Shown piece after piece: positions 45,807-55,564 of a DNA stretch of 64,000 nt (within the stretch, counting starts at the first letter, position 1; the number at the start of each line of letters is the position of its first letter). This DNA comes from Lactifluus volemus (Eukaryota > Basidiomycota > Agaricomycetes > Russulales > Russulaceae): the NCBI GenBank assembly GCA_022376515.1, contig WTXI01000018.1:558001-622000 (forward strand), given 5' to 3'. Position numbers and translations under genes: made by a program. The notes below the pieces were generated by a model, which searched no databases, was not told where the DNA came from, and worked only from the letters and a program-made list of their open reading frames with translations.

Positions 45807-46741
45807 TGTTACAGTTATGCGGGCCGCCCGGCCCATTTCCTACTGTTTTCTGTCTGATTTTCGACTTGTGTTGTGACCTAGGATCCCTTTCCTTGGCCAG
45901 TCCCTTCTGTTCCGCTTCTAGGGGCTGTGCACCACCGTTTTAGACGTGTATTTGACTCAGGGATCATGACTCAAATCTTGAGTCAGCGTTCTTGACTCAG
46001 ATCTTGAGTCAGACGCACTGAGTCAGTTCTTGAGTCATCAGAACTGACTCAGGTCCTTAGTCAATAGTCTTGACTTCGCTACTGTACTGTGACCCTTGTA
46101 GGATAGTTGGCTGGCCCTCTGTACGCATAAATAGGGCCCTGTAGACAAGCTAAAGCCCCAGCTTCAGCTTCGTCTAGAATCGCAGTTCATTGTCTCCTGC
46201 TCACACTCGCATCGCATCTTCTCCTCTCTTCTTGTGAATCCCCTCTTCGTACCTTGATCTAGGTACTTCGCGCCACAATCAGACATCTGTGAACTTGTTC
46301 CATTTCCGTGCAACAAGTCCCCAGACGCCTGAACCCTAATACGAACGCGCTGTGAGAAGTAGTCCCACTTCTCACCCTGCGTCCGTCCTCGAACCTTAGT
46401 TCAACCTCTCACGAGTGTCCTTGGAAGGCGAGCACCTCTTGCATTCCAATAACACTCGCGCCCGTGTTGCGGTCGAACCTACACATCGTCATTAACCCAT
46501 CTGCCACCGTCTATCCCTTTTGGGAACGGTAACTCCGACCATCGCGTGCGCCGGCCCGTATTAACCGCCTCACGCGATACGAACACCGAGAGTTCGCACA
46601 GTCAAGTCTACTCCTTGTTGGACCTTGCCTGGGCGTGCTAGAATTGACTATTTGGTGTTGCTAGTCTTGTCCGACTCGCCACAGCAAATAGCCAACCAGA
46701 ACAACGCTCACTTCGAGCCACGGTCCCTGCGAACCCTGACA
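45807..46741 (+). mobile_element. Solo LTR-alpha, 935 bp, target duplication ACGAG
   Basis: Starts TGTTACAG and ends CCCTGACA, flanked on both sides by ACGAG (45802-45806 and 46742-46746). Close copies lie at 55565-56500 (minus), 58130-58493 (truncated) and 60871-61805. It holds an enhancer-like array (45953-46051) and a TATA-like GCATAAATAGGG near 46125. The perfect duplication shows insertion of a full element followed by LTR-LTR recombination. Confidence 0.93.
45953..46051. promoter_or_regulatory. Array of eight TGA(C/G)TCA sites in LTR-alpha
   Basis: Eight perfect 7-mers TGACTCA or TGAGTCA lie within 99 bp, about 75 bp upstream of a TATA-like element. This is the consensus of Gcn4/AP-1-type bZIP factors. 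The same array is present at 61017-61115, in the truncated LTR at about 58276-58375, and inverted in the LTR at 55565-56500 (about 56255-56355). Confidence 0.75.
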
Positions 46742-46760
46742 ACGAGGTCGTCACGGCCCG

Positions 46761-47551
46761 TCACTTTATCTGGGTGACTACGAGCATTAAGGGGGCCTCG
46801 AACGGTCCATCCCCGGTCTTGGTGTATCCGGTGATGTAGGAGTCGTCCCTCATAGCAAACTTGACGAACTCCATCTCTATGAATCCCCCCGTCTCCGCGT
46901 CTTTCATCGTGAAGGAGTAGTCGTGGGGGTCATCTTCTTCGTAGTGGTGAAACCCCGTAGGAGTAGGGATGGTCCTCTCCGGTACCGGGCTCAGGATTCT
47001 GGCACGAGGGGGAGTAGGGAGATGCGGTATCTCTTGGACGTCGTCATCGTCATCCACCGCAGTCTCGAAGGGTGTGGCTGGTACGTAGCGAGGGGAAGAG
47101 GGGGCTTCGGACACAGGGGAGGTGTCTCTACCCATCAAGAGGTCCTGAATGACCTGGACGTCGACTTGGGCAATCGTTGCGAGGAAGTCCCTGTCCTCAG
47201 GGCTGTAAACCGCTACTGGGCGGCGAGGAGTAGTAGAAGAGGTGGGAGAAGAGTTATTGGGGGAAGAAGGCATTGGGGAGGAGATCTGAACGGATCGGAT
47301 GATGACTCGTCTTCTCCCTTTCGCTTTTATGTCATCTGCGAGCACCTTCTTCGGGTGCTTCTGTGCAAACTCCTTGAGGCAGTCTGGGGCGCGAATGTTC
47401 CCCTCTGGCTCCCAGGTGTCATGTGCTTCGCTGTAGCCCTTCCATCGAACTCTATATTGACGCTTCCTATTGTTCTTGCCTCCACTCCACCGCATGTCTA
47501 GGATCTGATCCACTTCATACTCCGTTTCACCTTCGATCAGGTCAGGTGGGG
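46761..47551 (-). pseudogene. G1 chromodomain end of pol (separated from its integrase by G2)
   Basis: Starts at the G2 border with PPDLIEGETEYEVDQIL and continues YRVRWKGYSEAHDTWEPEGN, a chromodomain with its aromatic cage residues. An acidic, Pro-rich tail runs to the stop at 46761. The upstream integrase part lies at 63473-64000. Joining the two across one copy of the target duplication restores E-P-P-P-D-L-I-E-G in frame. Confidence 0.85.
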
Positions 47552-48440
47552 TGTCAAGGCTCAGAGGGGCCTTGGCGCACGACGGTGCTGTGACAGTGAT
47601 CGAGGAGGGCTGAGTGTGGCACTAAGCCTCAGCACGACGAGGATCACACAAGTTCTTCCCTTGGCTTTACTATAGAGGAGAGCGTCGCGCTGACGGATGC
47701 ACTCTACTGTATCGTCAAAGAAGAGGTCAAGGGCAATCACAAGACGAGACTAAGTCTTGGATGACAACGGTCAGGAGGTCTGACTTGAAGGGACAAGAAG
47801 GGAAGAGGGTTCAACTAGTCTGATTGCAGACGAAGTGAAGTCTAAAGAGACAAGCTACAATGGACCAGTTTATATACTCCTAGGGTGTGATGCTGAGTCA
47901 TAGAGTCCATCAGCAAAATGTCCGAGCAGCTTAAAGTTACTTAAAGTTACTTAAAGTTACTTAAAAAATTTTACTTAAAAAGTGCTTAAAATATGCTTAA
48001 AATGTACTTAAAATTGCTTAAAATTGCTTTTTAAGTAGTTTTAAGTACATTAAGCAAAGCTTAAAACAATTAAGTCATTTAAGCACAATTAAGCAAGTTA
48101 AGCGATGCCCATTTTTTAAGCAAAGTGGTCACGTGATTTTTAACCAACTGCTTAAGTGTCATATCTGTGTACTTAATTGCACTTAAAACATCTTGTTGAT
48201 TGCTTACTGCACTTACCAGTTGCTTGATTATCAGGTGTTGCTTAATTATCACTTAAAACCACTTAAAACAATTGGTTCACTGCTTTCTTAGTTATTGTGT
48301 TTGCTTAATTGTTACTTAAACATGTACAGTCACTTAAAGTCGCTTAAATTCTCTTAAATTCGCTTAAAGTCGCTTAATTATCACATCATTAGCTAAGCAC
48401 ACTGAAAATTTTGTGAAGTCACGAAGTTTTTGCCAAAGTC

Positions 48441-49720
48441 ATGAATTTTTTGCTAAGTCGTTCCGGTGCACCTGCATCTGTTGTTTACTCTTGTTTTCTC
48501 AATGTTGATTTTCGTTGCCTCGTCATTTTCGTGCCACTCGTTGTCTGCCTCGCTGTCCCCCTCCGTCGCCGTCTCCATGTCGTGGCCTCCGCTGTCGCCA
48601 CCATTGCTCGCCATCTTGCCCCGCCACACGTCTCAGCATCCCTGCCTTCTTTCTCTCTTCCTCCGCGCCGCCTCCACCGCTTTCGCCACCTCCACATCGC
48701 GCCTCCTCTCAAACGTGTGATCGGCCCCTTAGGAGGTGGTTGTATCCACAAATTCTTTAAGAGGTACAGGGCACCTCTTCTTTTCTCAAGCGTCGAGGCC
48801 CCACAATGGTACATGCACAAGGTGCGTCCATTCTTTCATTTTCTTGACCATCCACCGTTCGCTAACATGCAACCTGGGCCAGGCATACACGTTTCTCCCG
48901 GCAGGCCCAGAAGCAGCTGTCTCCCATTGAGATAAGCGGTGATCGCCTCATGTTCACCCAGTCCGACATGCACCCTAGCAACTTCGGCGTCGACCAGCAC
49001 GAGAAGACGGTCTTGATGGATTTCGTGGAAATAGGGCTGTTGCCCGAAACCTTCGTCGCTGTCAAGGCTCAGAGGGGCCTTGGCGCACGACGTGTGCTTG
49101 AGAGTAATACGAGGAGGGCTGAGCGTGACAACTAGCCTCAGCACGACGAGGATTACTCGAGTTCTTCCCTTGGCTTTACTATAGAGGAGAGCGTCGCGCT
49201 GACGGATGCACTCTACGGTATCGTCAAAGAAGAGGTCAAGGGCAATCACAAGACGAGACTAAGTCTTGTATTGGCAACGGTCAGGAGGTCTGACTTGAAG
49301 GGACAAGAAAGGGAAGAGGGTTCAACTAGTCTGATTGCAGACGAAGTGAAGTCTAAGGAGACAAGCTACAACGGACCGGTTTATATACTCCTAGGGTGTG
49401 ATGCTGAGTCATAGAGTCCCAGGCATGTCACAGCGTGACATGCCTCCTAAATAATATATCGTAGATCGAACGGAGAAACTACGGAGATCTACGGGAGAAA
49501 CCTCGGAAAGATCCTGAGATCTATGTCGTACACGGAAAGATCCGAAGATCCGTATCGTAGATTGTCTCGGAACAAAGCGAAAAAGACATAAGCAGATCAC
49601 GTGCCAAACCGTAACAGTAATACATAAGCAGATCACGTGCCAAACCGTAACAGTCGCGTATACCATGTATTCGGAGAAACGCGCGGCTCCTGGACCCACT
49701 GGCACTGCCGGGCGGTCCAC
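48441..49720 (+). pseudogene. Kinase/phosphotransferase-like gene fragment inside the DNA transposon
   Basis: A frame with HKFFKRYRAPLLFSSVEAPQ is followed, in another frame, by MFTQSDMHPSNFGVDQHEKT and VLMDFVEIGLLPETFVA. After the solo LTR (49060-49652) the sequence continues in frame as YTMYSEKR. The HSDMHPSNFGVD...VLMDF pattern resembles the catalytic loop and metal-binding motif of APH/choline-kinase-like phosphotransferases that are abundant in Agaricomycetes (HxDxxxxN and D-F), here with Gln for the first His (TQSDMHPSN). Upstream is a Leu/Pro/Arg-rich low-complexity frame. It is broken and probably not functional. Confidence 0.55.
49060..49652 (-). mobile_element. Solo LTR-beta, target duplication GTCGC
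   Basis: Plus-strand ends TGTCAAGG and CCGTAACA, flanked by GTCGC on both sides (49055-49059 and 49653-49657). Removal restores the reading frame ETFVA|YTMYS of the kinase-like fragment. Near-identical to the G2 LTRs. Confidence 0.93.
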
Positions 49721-50045
49721 GGCGTCATGCTGCCTGCGTCGGCGTCTTCTGCACCCTCCTCGGTACGTTGTCAGCCTGCCCCACCCCAACGTGCCTGACC
49801 TTTTTTTCCCCTTCTTTCCGCCTCCGCCTCCGCTGCCTCCTCCTGCGCCGCCGCCTGCACCACCTCCTCTTGGGCCTCCTGGGCCACTTCCGTCTCCTCC
49901 GCCGCATTTGCCTCCACATCGCGCACCTCCTGGACCCACTGGCACTGCCGGGCGGTCCACGGTGTCACGCTGCCTGCGCCGACGTGTTTTTCACCTCCCC
50001 GGTATGTTGTCACTCTGGCTGCTCAAACCTAACGCGTCCTGACTT
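49687..50045 (+). repeat. Partial tandem duplication, about 240-bp period
   Basis: CTCCTGGACCCACTGGCACT at 49687 recurs at 49927, followed by CGTCATGCTGCCTGCG / TGTCACGCTGCCTGCG and similar pyrimidine-rich tracts (CCTCCGCCTCCGC). It lies in the centre of the DNA transposon. Confidence 0.75.
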
Positions 50046-50363
50046 TTTTCTTCTTTTTCGCCTCCGCCTCCGCCGCCTCCTCCTGCGCTGCCGCCTCCGC
50101 CGCCTCCACCACCTCCTGGGCCACTTCCGTCTCCTCCGCCGCTGCCTCCGCACCTGCGCTTCCCGCGCCTGTCATTTTATGACTTTGACACCTGCTTGCG
50201 AATGTCGTCGCATGCATCCGCTCAACAACTTACGCCTCGAGCCACAAAGCCCCCACGCACCATCCCACGGAAAATGGGTTGGTGAAGCTCTTTCTGTATC
50301 GGCTTGGTCAATGCGGCCGACGAGCCTGAGCCCTCATCACCACCGTTGCCCAGGGCGTGCCTC

Positions 50364-50642
50364 TCATCCTCTCAGGGCCATGTTTGCGTACCACGCACGC
50401 AAGTCATGCGCCCCGTAGCGCGGAATTATCCCCGCTTTGCCTTGCTCTGAGATATCACCGACAGCGTCAATGACAAGCGGTGGCTTTGGCGTGTTGTGGG
50501 TCACGCGATGTTCATCCAGTACGAGGGAGAACGTCAGGATATACAAGCCATCTCTATCAGCTGGCCGCCCAACGATTGAGGATGAAAGGATCAAGGTGTC
50601 GACAACTAACCACGTTGATGGGTACAGCACAAAGAACCGCAT
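50364..50642 (-). CDS. Unrecognised ORF in the DNA transposon
   Basis: Minus-strand frame of 92 codons with ordinary composition (VLDEHRVTHNTPKPPLVIDA, IPRYGAHDLRAWYANMAL). I do not recognise it. No flanking exons with matching phase were found. It may be part of a captured or transposon gene. Confidence 0.3.
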   Translation of the reverse strand: MRFFVLYPSTWLVVDTLILSSSIVGRPADRDGLYILTFSLVLDEHRVTHNTPKPPLVIDAVGDISEQGKAGIIPRYGAHDLRAWYANMALRG

Positions 50643-51545
50643 GTACTCGCAAATACGAACAAGGCAAACGCGGCGCTGAACGCCAGGTGCGTGAACGCCG
50701 GATCCGCCGCCACGCTGGGTACGAACATGACCACGGCAAGCGCGTGGAAAATTTGCGCCACGTGAACATCCGTGTTGGTAAGCTCTCGAGCGTGACGTAT
50801 ACAGCTGGGATTGAATCGCAATTGTCCACTCGGTTCGGGGTTGAGTATGAGTGTGAGCTTGCGAAGCTCCTGTAGTTGGAGCAGGGACTGACTTCTGTAA
50901 CTTGTGGTGCTGTCTTATTCTGTTTTGTCTGCATCTCCTGCAGCTTCCACATTTCCTGTGCCTCCTGCATTTCCCATGAGCCTTGTCCTAGTTATTAATG
51001 TTGTAGTGTAATCTCAAATATATTTTGCTTAAAATGTTCTTAAAAGTGCTTAAATCTCACTTAAACATGCTTGAAACTCACTCAAATGTTGAAATTGACC
51101 CAATTTTAAGTGAAAAAAAAAAAGAAAATAAGCGAAAATAAGCGAAAATAAGTGAAAATAAGCAAATTCCTGGAGGCCGACTTGTCTTAAAATGACTTAA
51201 AGTGCTTAAAGTACTTAGGAGTACTTAAAAAATTTTTTTAAGTGAGTTTAAGTAGAAATAAGCTGCTCGGACATTTTGCTGATGTCCCAGGCGTGTCACA
51301 GCGTGACACACCTCCTAAATAATATATCGTAGATCGAACGGAGAAACTACGGAGATCTACGGAGATACCTTGGAAAGATCCAGAGATCTGTATCGTACAC
51401 AGGAAGATCCGAAGATCCGTATTGTAGATTGTCTCGGAAGAAAGCGAAAAAGATACCCACAATCACGTGGGGTCAATACATAAGCAGACCACGTGCCAAA
51501 CCGTAACAGTGCCTCCCTTCTCAAGGGCGCTGTGCCACCAGCGCC

Positions 51546-53408
51546 TCAAAAGGTGTGTCGGCGAAGGACGAGGGACGTTGGACATTGCCAGACGGGGTTG
51601 CGGACGCCCTCGGGTTCCGCGAAGTCGTGGTCGTCGGGGCAGAAACAGTCGTCTGCCGTGCATAGGAAGTGCGGCCACGGGCAATGGCATGAGAGATGTC
51701 CGCCTGCACAGTACAGGCAGCGGACATCAACAGGGCAGAGGTCGGCCGAATGGTCGGGCCGACTGTTGTTGCAGCAGTGGCAATACGGGTAGACGGGAGG
51801 CAGAGGCGGGTAAGTTGGGATCCAGGTGGCGGCTAGAGGGGTGGAAAACTGCTGAGGGAAATACCACGCGCCGTGTGCAAGAGGCGCGTATTCGGTGGAA
51901 CAAACGCCGTGCCAAACACCTGCGTGTTCCCGTCGGAGTCCACGAGTGCCACTATCTGCAGGAGCCTTGCCCTTCTCGGCGGAGGTGTAGGACTCCGCGC
52001 CGGTATGAATGGCGTGTTGATAGGGTTGGGCAACATAGCCCCGTGCGGGTCGGGAGTGGGCGGTGTCCAATGTAACTGACGCATGCGGGCTGGTGGGCGA
52101 GGGGTAGCCGGAGTAGGAGTCCTGACGTGGTAGCTGGGGCTCCTCGCTGCCGGAGGCGGAGACGGACTGGTCAGATCGATGACCATCGCTGTCGGAGGCG
52201 GGGGTGTTGACCCGCGTGAGGGCTCGCTTGGAGGCATCGAGCGGCTCGGAGCGCGAGGAGGGTGACGGAAAGGGAGAGACTTCTTGGCCCGCTGCCTCGA
52301 GTAGCGGGGCCGACTGGGTTCTCCACTCGTCGACGCGGTGGAAGGCGTCGATCGTGAGGGAAGGGGGCTCTTCCTCCGAATTGGGAGGAGTGACGGGTGA
52401 GGGGTAGTCGTCGTCGTCGGGCTCGGGGGACCACTCGCCATAAGCGGAAGGTCGAGAGGGCTGAGGGGCCCAGAGTATAGGTACGGGTGCGAGGGGCCTG
52501 GTGGACGGATCTGGTATTGGGAGGGGTGACGGTGAGGTGGCATCTTCGTCGAGTCGTTCGGGTTGGAAATCTTCGGGGGTAAGGCCGGCGAGGCAGATGG
52601 TAGCGTAGACGTCGTCAGGTATATCAAGAGAGGCAATGTCGAGGTCGAGGATGAAGTCTCTGATGGGGGAGAAGTCCATGGAAGAGGGGGATAGCGACGG
52701 TAGGGGGTCAAGAGTGGGGTTTATATCCTCCTTGATTTCGAGAGTTCTCACGGCTTCAGGATTTGCCTCGTGGAATTCTCGGATTAACTCCGGGGAATTG
52801 ACGTTCTCGACCGGCTCCCACGTGTTATGTGCTGCGGAATACCCCTTCCACTTTAGGAGATATTGCAGCTTTTTGTACCGCCTTCTTGATCTGAGGATCT
52901 CTTCGACTTCGTATTCCTGATGATCGTCGACCAGATCTGGGGGTGGTTCGGTGTGATTTCGGCCATGTTCGGCTGTTTCCGAATAGGGGGTTAGAAGGGA
53001 CGCATGGAAGACATTGTGGATCTTCCATTGGGGTGGCAGGTCCAATTTGTACACGTAGGGCGAGACCACTTTGATGACACGGAAAGGTCCGAAGCGTTTT
53101 GGTCGAAGCTTCTTGGTCGGATATGGCAGGTTCAAGTTCGTCCCCTCAAGTAGCACCATTTGCCCCTCGGTGAAAGGTCGGAAGTGGCGTTGCCCCTTCT
53201 TCCGCTCGTGATATTTTCTTGTCATGTCCTGCGCTTGTCGAATGGCTTTTTGCGCTCGTTCTCGAAGTCCGCGGAGGTAAGTGGATCGTTCTTCTAAAGC
53301 CGGTAGGGTCGAATCTGTTATCTGTTGTTCCTGGGCGCGCGGGGTGAAGCCGATGAGTAATTCGAAGGGGGTCTTTCCAGTGGTGGAGCTGGGCCAGGAG
53401 TTATGCAC
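51546..53408 (-). CDS. G2 pol, 3' half: integrase C-part, chromodomain, zinc-knuckle tail
   Basis: 620 codons continuing the upstream pol frame after a single TGA at about 53561-53559. It begins HNSWPSSTTGKTPFELLIGF (the end of the integrase core) and then has YHERKKGQRHFRPFTEGQ, GPFRVIKVVSPYVYKLDLPP and the chromodomain YEVEEILRSRRRYKKLQYLL with KWKGYSAAHNTWEPVENV. About 330 acidic, Pro/Ser-rich residues follow, and then a Cys/His cluster (YCHCCNNS, DLCPVDVRCLYCAGGHLSCH, CPWPHFLC). The cluster parallels that in G3 at 60500-60720. It ends 38 bp before the LTR, so it overlaps the polypurine region. Confidence 0.85.
   Translation of the reverse strand: MHNSWPSSTTGKTPFELLIGFTPRAQEQQITDSTLPALEERSTYLRGLRERAQKAIRQAQDMTRKYHERKKGQRHFRPFTEGQMVLLEGTNLNLPYPTKKLRPKRFGPFRVIKVVSPYVYKLDLPPQWKIHNVFHASLLTPYSETAEHGRNHTEPPPDLVDDHQEYEVEEILRSRRRYKKLQYLLKWKGYSAAHNTWEPVENVNSPELIREFHEANPEAVRTLEIKEDINPTLDPLPSLSPSSMDFSPIRDFILDLDIASLDIPDDVYATICLAGLTPEDFQPERLDEDATSPSPLPIPDPSTRPLAPVPILWAPQPSRPSAYGEWSPEPDDDDYPSPVTPPNSEEEPPSLTIDAFHRVDEWRTQSAPLLEAAGQEVSPFPSPSSRSEPLDASKRALTRVNTPASDSDGHRSDQSVSASGSEEPQLPRQDSYSGYPSPTSPHASVTLDTAHSRPARGYVAQPYQHAIHTGAESYTSAEKGKAPADSGTRGLRREHAGVWHGVCSTEYAPLAHGAWYFPQQFSTPLAATWIPTYPPLPPVYPYCHCCNNSRPDHSADLCPVDVRCLYCAGGHLSCHCPWPHFLCTADDCFCPDDHDFAEPEGVRNPVWQCPTSLVLRRHTF
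51833..52711 (-). CDS. ORF-X of G2, overlapping pol in the +1 frame
   Basis: An open frame of 292 codons within the pol tail, +1 relative to pol. No ATG stands at its 5' end, but in-frame ATGs occur later (for example before ASGPPSP). It is Pro/Ser/Thr-rich and ends with a more ordered segment, RARLLQIVALVDSDGNTQVF then GTAFVPPNTRLLHTARGI. The G3 frame at 59941-60483 ends with a similar segment in the same relative frame. Whether it is translated is unknown. Confidence 0.45.
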   Translation of the reverse strand: MTPYRRYPPLPWTSPPSETSSSTSTLPLLIYLTTSTLPSASPALPPKISNPNDSTKMPPHRHPSQYQIRPPGPSHPYLYSGPLSPLDLPLMASGPPSPTTTTTPHPSLLPIRRKSPLPSRSTPSTASTSGEPSRPRYSRQRAKKSLPFRHPPRAPSRSMPPSEPSRGSTPPPPTAMVIDLTSPSPPPAARSPSYHVRTPTPATPRPPARMRQLHWTPPTPDPHGAMLPNPINTPFIPARSPTPPPRRARLLQIVALVDSDGNTQVFGTAFVPPNTRLLHTARGISLSSFPPL

Positions 53409-53558
53409 AAATTGGGCAAGTGGGAGCCATCGTGCCCAGTCGTTCTGCTGGAAGTTGCCGTAGATTCGAAGGTACTGTTCCAGCCATTGGTTCGTCCTCT
53501 CTGATTGGCCGTCCGTCTGGGGGTGGTATGCTGTACTAATGTTTTGGTTTATTTTGAG

Positions 53559-55564
53559 TCATTTACAGAGGTCTGTTGTCCATTTCGAGGTGAACCTCGT
53601 GTCTCGGTCCGATATGACAGTTTTGGGAATCCCGTAGTGGGGGAAGACATGCTGGGCGTAGAGTGTGGCCACTCCTTCAGAGTCGATTTTCTGCGTACAA
53701 GGGAGGAAGAACGCCGCCTTCGTGCAATCGTGGTCGGTAATTGTCAGGATAGAGTCGTAGCCTTGCGATGGTGGGAGGTCCACAATAAGGTCGAGTGCAA
53801 TAGTTTCAAATGGCAGCGTGTTTGGTTTGACGGTAATCGGGTAGATTGGAACCTTGGGCTGGACTGTGTTGCTCTTTGTGGTCTGGCAGGTGGCGCATCC
53901 TTTGACGTATTGTCGCACAAAGGTTTTCATGTCAGGCCACCAGTAACCTTGTTCTACCGCGCGTAGGGTTTTCGCAATTCCGGGGTGTCCAGCAGTAACG
54001 TGATCATGGTGCGCAGCAATCACCTCTCTCCTCAGGGCGTTGTCTGCCACGACAACGATCTTCCCAGCGCGGGTCCACAGGCCATGCGGGCCCCGTTCAA
54101 GGTGGAAGGGAGCTGACCAACCGGCAATGTCGGTGGGGGCTGTCTCCTGGGTGCGAAGCAAACGCGCCTCCCAGGGGTCTAAAGGGGGCAAAGAAAGCGT
54201 GGCAACCGATGCAAACAATTCGCTGGGGAGGGCGATGACATCTTTATTGTCCAACGCCCCAGTGTCGAAGTCCGGGCGACGAGAGAGAGGGTCCGCCCTC
54301 ATGGATTTACCAGGCTTATGGATGAGGGAGAGGTTGAATTCCCCTAATAGGGGAATGTAGCGGGCGACGCGCCGGTTGATGTCCCGTGGGTGGCGGTAAT
54401 ACTGCAGGTTTTTATGGTCAGTGTAGACTTTGATAGGGTGGCGCGCTCCCAGTAGCAAATGGCGCCAGCGTTTGAGGGCGTGGATGATAGCGAGGAGTTC
54501 TCGGTCATGGACGTCATAGCCCCGTTCGGGGGGGGACAGAGCATGGGAGTAGTAACTGATGGGGCGAGGGAGGCCGGTGGGTGTGCGTTGAAAAAGGATG
54601 GCCCCGAGGGCAAACTGGGAGGCATCGACCTCCACCTCGAAAGGTCGGTCATGATCCAGGCGGTTCAGGGCCATGTCCCGCTCGACCAAGCCGATGAGCC
54701 GCTTCACTGCGGTGCGCTGCTCGTCGCCCCAGTGGAAGGGGACATCCTTCTTCAGGAGGTCGGTGAGGGGCCGCGCGATTTCTGCGAAACCCGGAATGAA
54801 GGGTCGGTGGTACCCGAAAACTCCAAGGGTGCTTCGCACCCCAGAGACGGTACTTTGTTCCGTCGGCCATTCCAGTAGTCCCTGTCGCTTCGTAGGGTCT
54901 AGGGAGATTTTGCCGTCCTCGACAACTATGCCTAAGTAGTGTACCCGTGGTTGCTCGAAATGGCACTTCGCCGCCTTGAGGAAGAAAGATTCATCCTCAA
55001 AACGCTGCAGCACTTTGTGAACTATGGTGCGGTGAAGGGCCAAATCCGCCGCGTTATGGTTCGGCGTGGCGATGAGAAAGTCGTCCATGTAGATGTGGAT
55101 AAAGTCAGGGTAGGCGTTAAGTAAGTCGCGGAAGACTGTATGCATGCAGCGTTGGAAGGTCCCTGGGGCGTTTCGGAGGCCGAAGGGCATAACATTGGGA
55201 AGGTATAGGCCGAACAGGGTAATAAAGGCAGCCTTCCAGCGATCTTCCGCCTTGATCCGGATGTTGTTGTAACCCCAGCGAATGTCAAGGGTAGTGAAGA
55301 GTTGCTTTCCTTCCAGCTGTTCCAAGATCGTCTCGATGCGCGGGAGGGGGTAAACGTCCGGGATGGTCCATTCGTTGACCTTCCGATAATCCTGGACTGG
55401 GCGGAGGGAGCCGTCCTGTTTTTTGACGAAGAAGAATGGGGTTGCCCAGGGCGAGTCCCCTTTCTCAATGTACCCTAACCGCTCGTTTTCATCAATCCAT
55501 TTACGTGCGGCCTCCATCTCCGCAGGGCTAAGGGGATAGGTCTTGCTCTTTATCGTGGTCAGGG
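53559..55564 (-). CDS. G2 pol, 5' half: reverse transcriptase, RNase H, integrase N-part
   Basis: The frame enters from the solo LTR border at 55564 (TTIKSKTYPLSPAEMEAARK). The RT domain has WATPFFFVKKQDGSLRPVQD, MPFGLRNAPGTFQRCMH and the catalytic YMDD (FIHIYMDDFLIATPN). RNase H has RPFEVEVDASQFALGAILFQ, with HDRELLAIIHALKRWRHLL and VYTDHKNLQY. Integrase has the HHCC zinc finger (HHDHVTAGHPGIAKTL, CATCQTTKSN) and the first catalytic Asp in IALDLIVDLPPSQGYDSIL, followed by VISDRDTRFTS. A TGA at its end splits it from the 3' half, so the element is probably not autonomous now. Confidence 0.92.

Larger units (their letters stand above)
47908..51284. mobile_element. DNA transposon, 3.4 kb, inverted repeats of about 26 bp, CTTAA-rich ends
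   Basis: The left end starts CATCAGCAAAATGTCCGAG (47908) and the right end is its complement, ending GATG at 51284. Both sit inside the G2 LTR, whose two halves rejoin exactly when the element and one copy of TC are removed, so the target duplication appears to be the 2 bp TC. About 450 bp at the left end and 250 bp at the right end are filled with ACTTAAA/TTAAGT-type repeats. No transposase was found. The centre holds a kinase-like fragment, a solo LTR and a 240-bp tandem duplication. Superfamily not assigned. Confidence 0.8.
47552..51508 (-). repeat. G2 3' LTR (LTR-beta), split by a DNA transposon
   Basis: The LTR is 47552-47907 plus 51285-51508 (51287 if one copy of the TC duplication is dropped). 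Together these match the intact copies at 49060-49652 and 62895-63472 (593 and 578 bp). Ends on the minus strand are TGTTACGG and CTTGACA. Confidence 0.88.

Noticed and set aside
49409..49960. Minus-strand frame rich in Gly/Arg in the DNA transposon centre
   Set aside because: Complement of CCTCCGCCTCC-type low complexity, partly inside a solo LTR; no domain.
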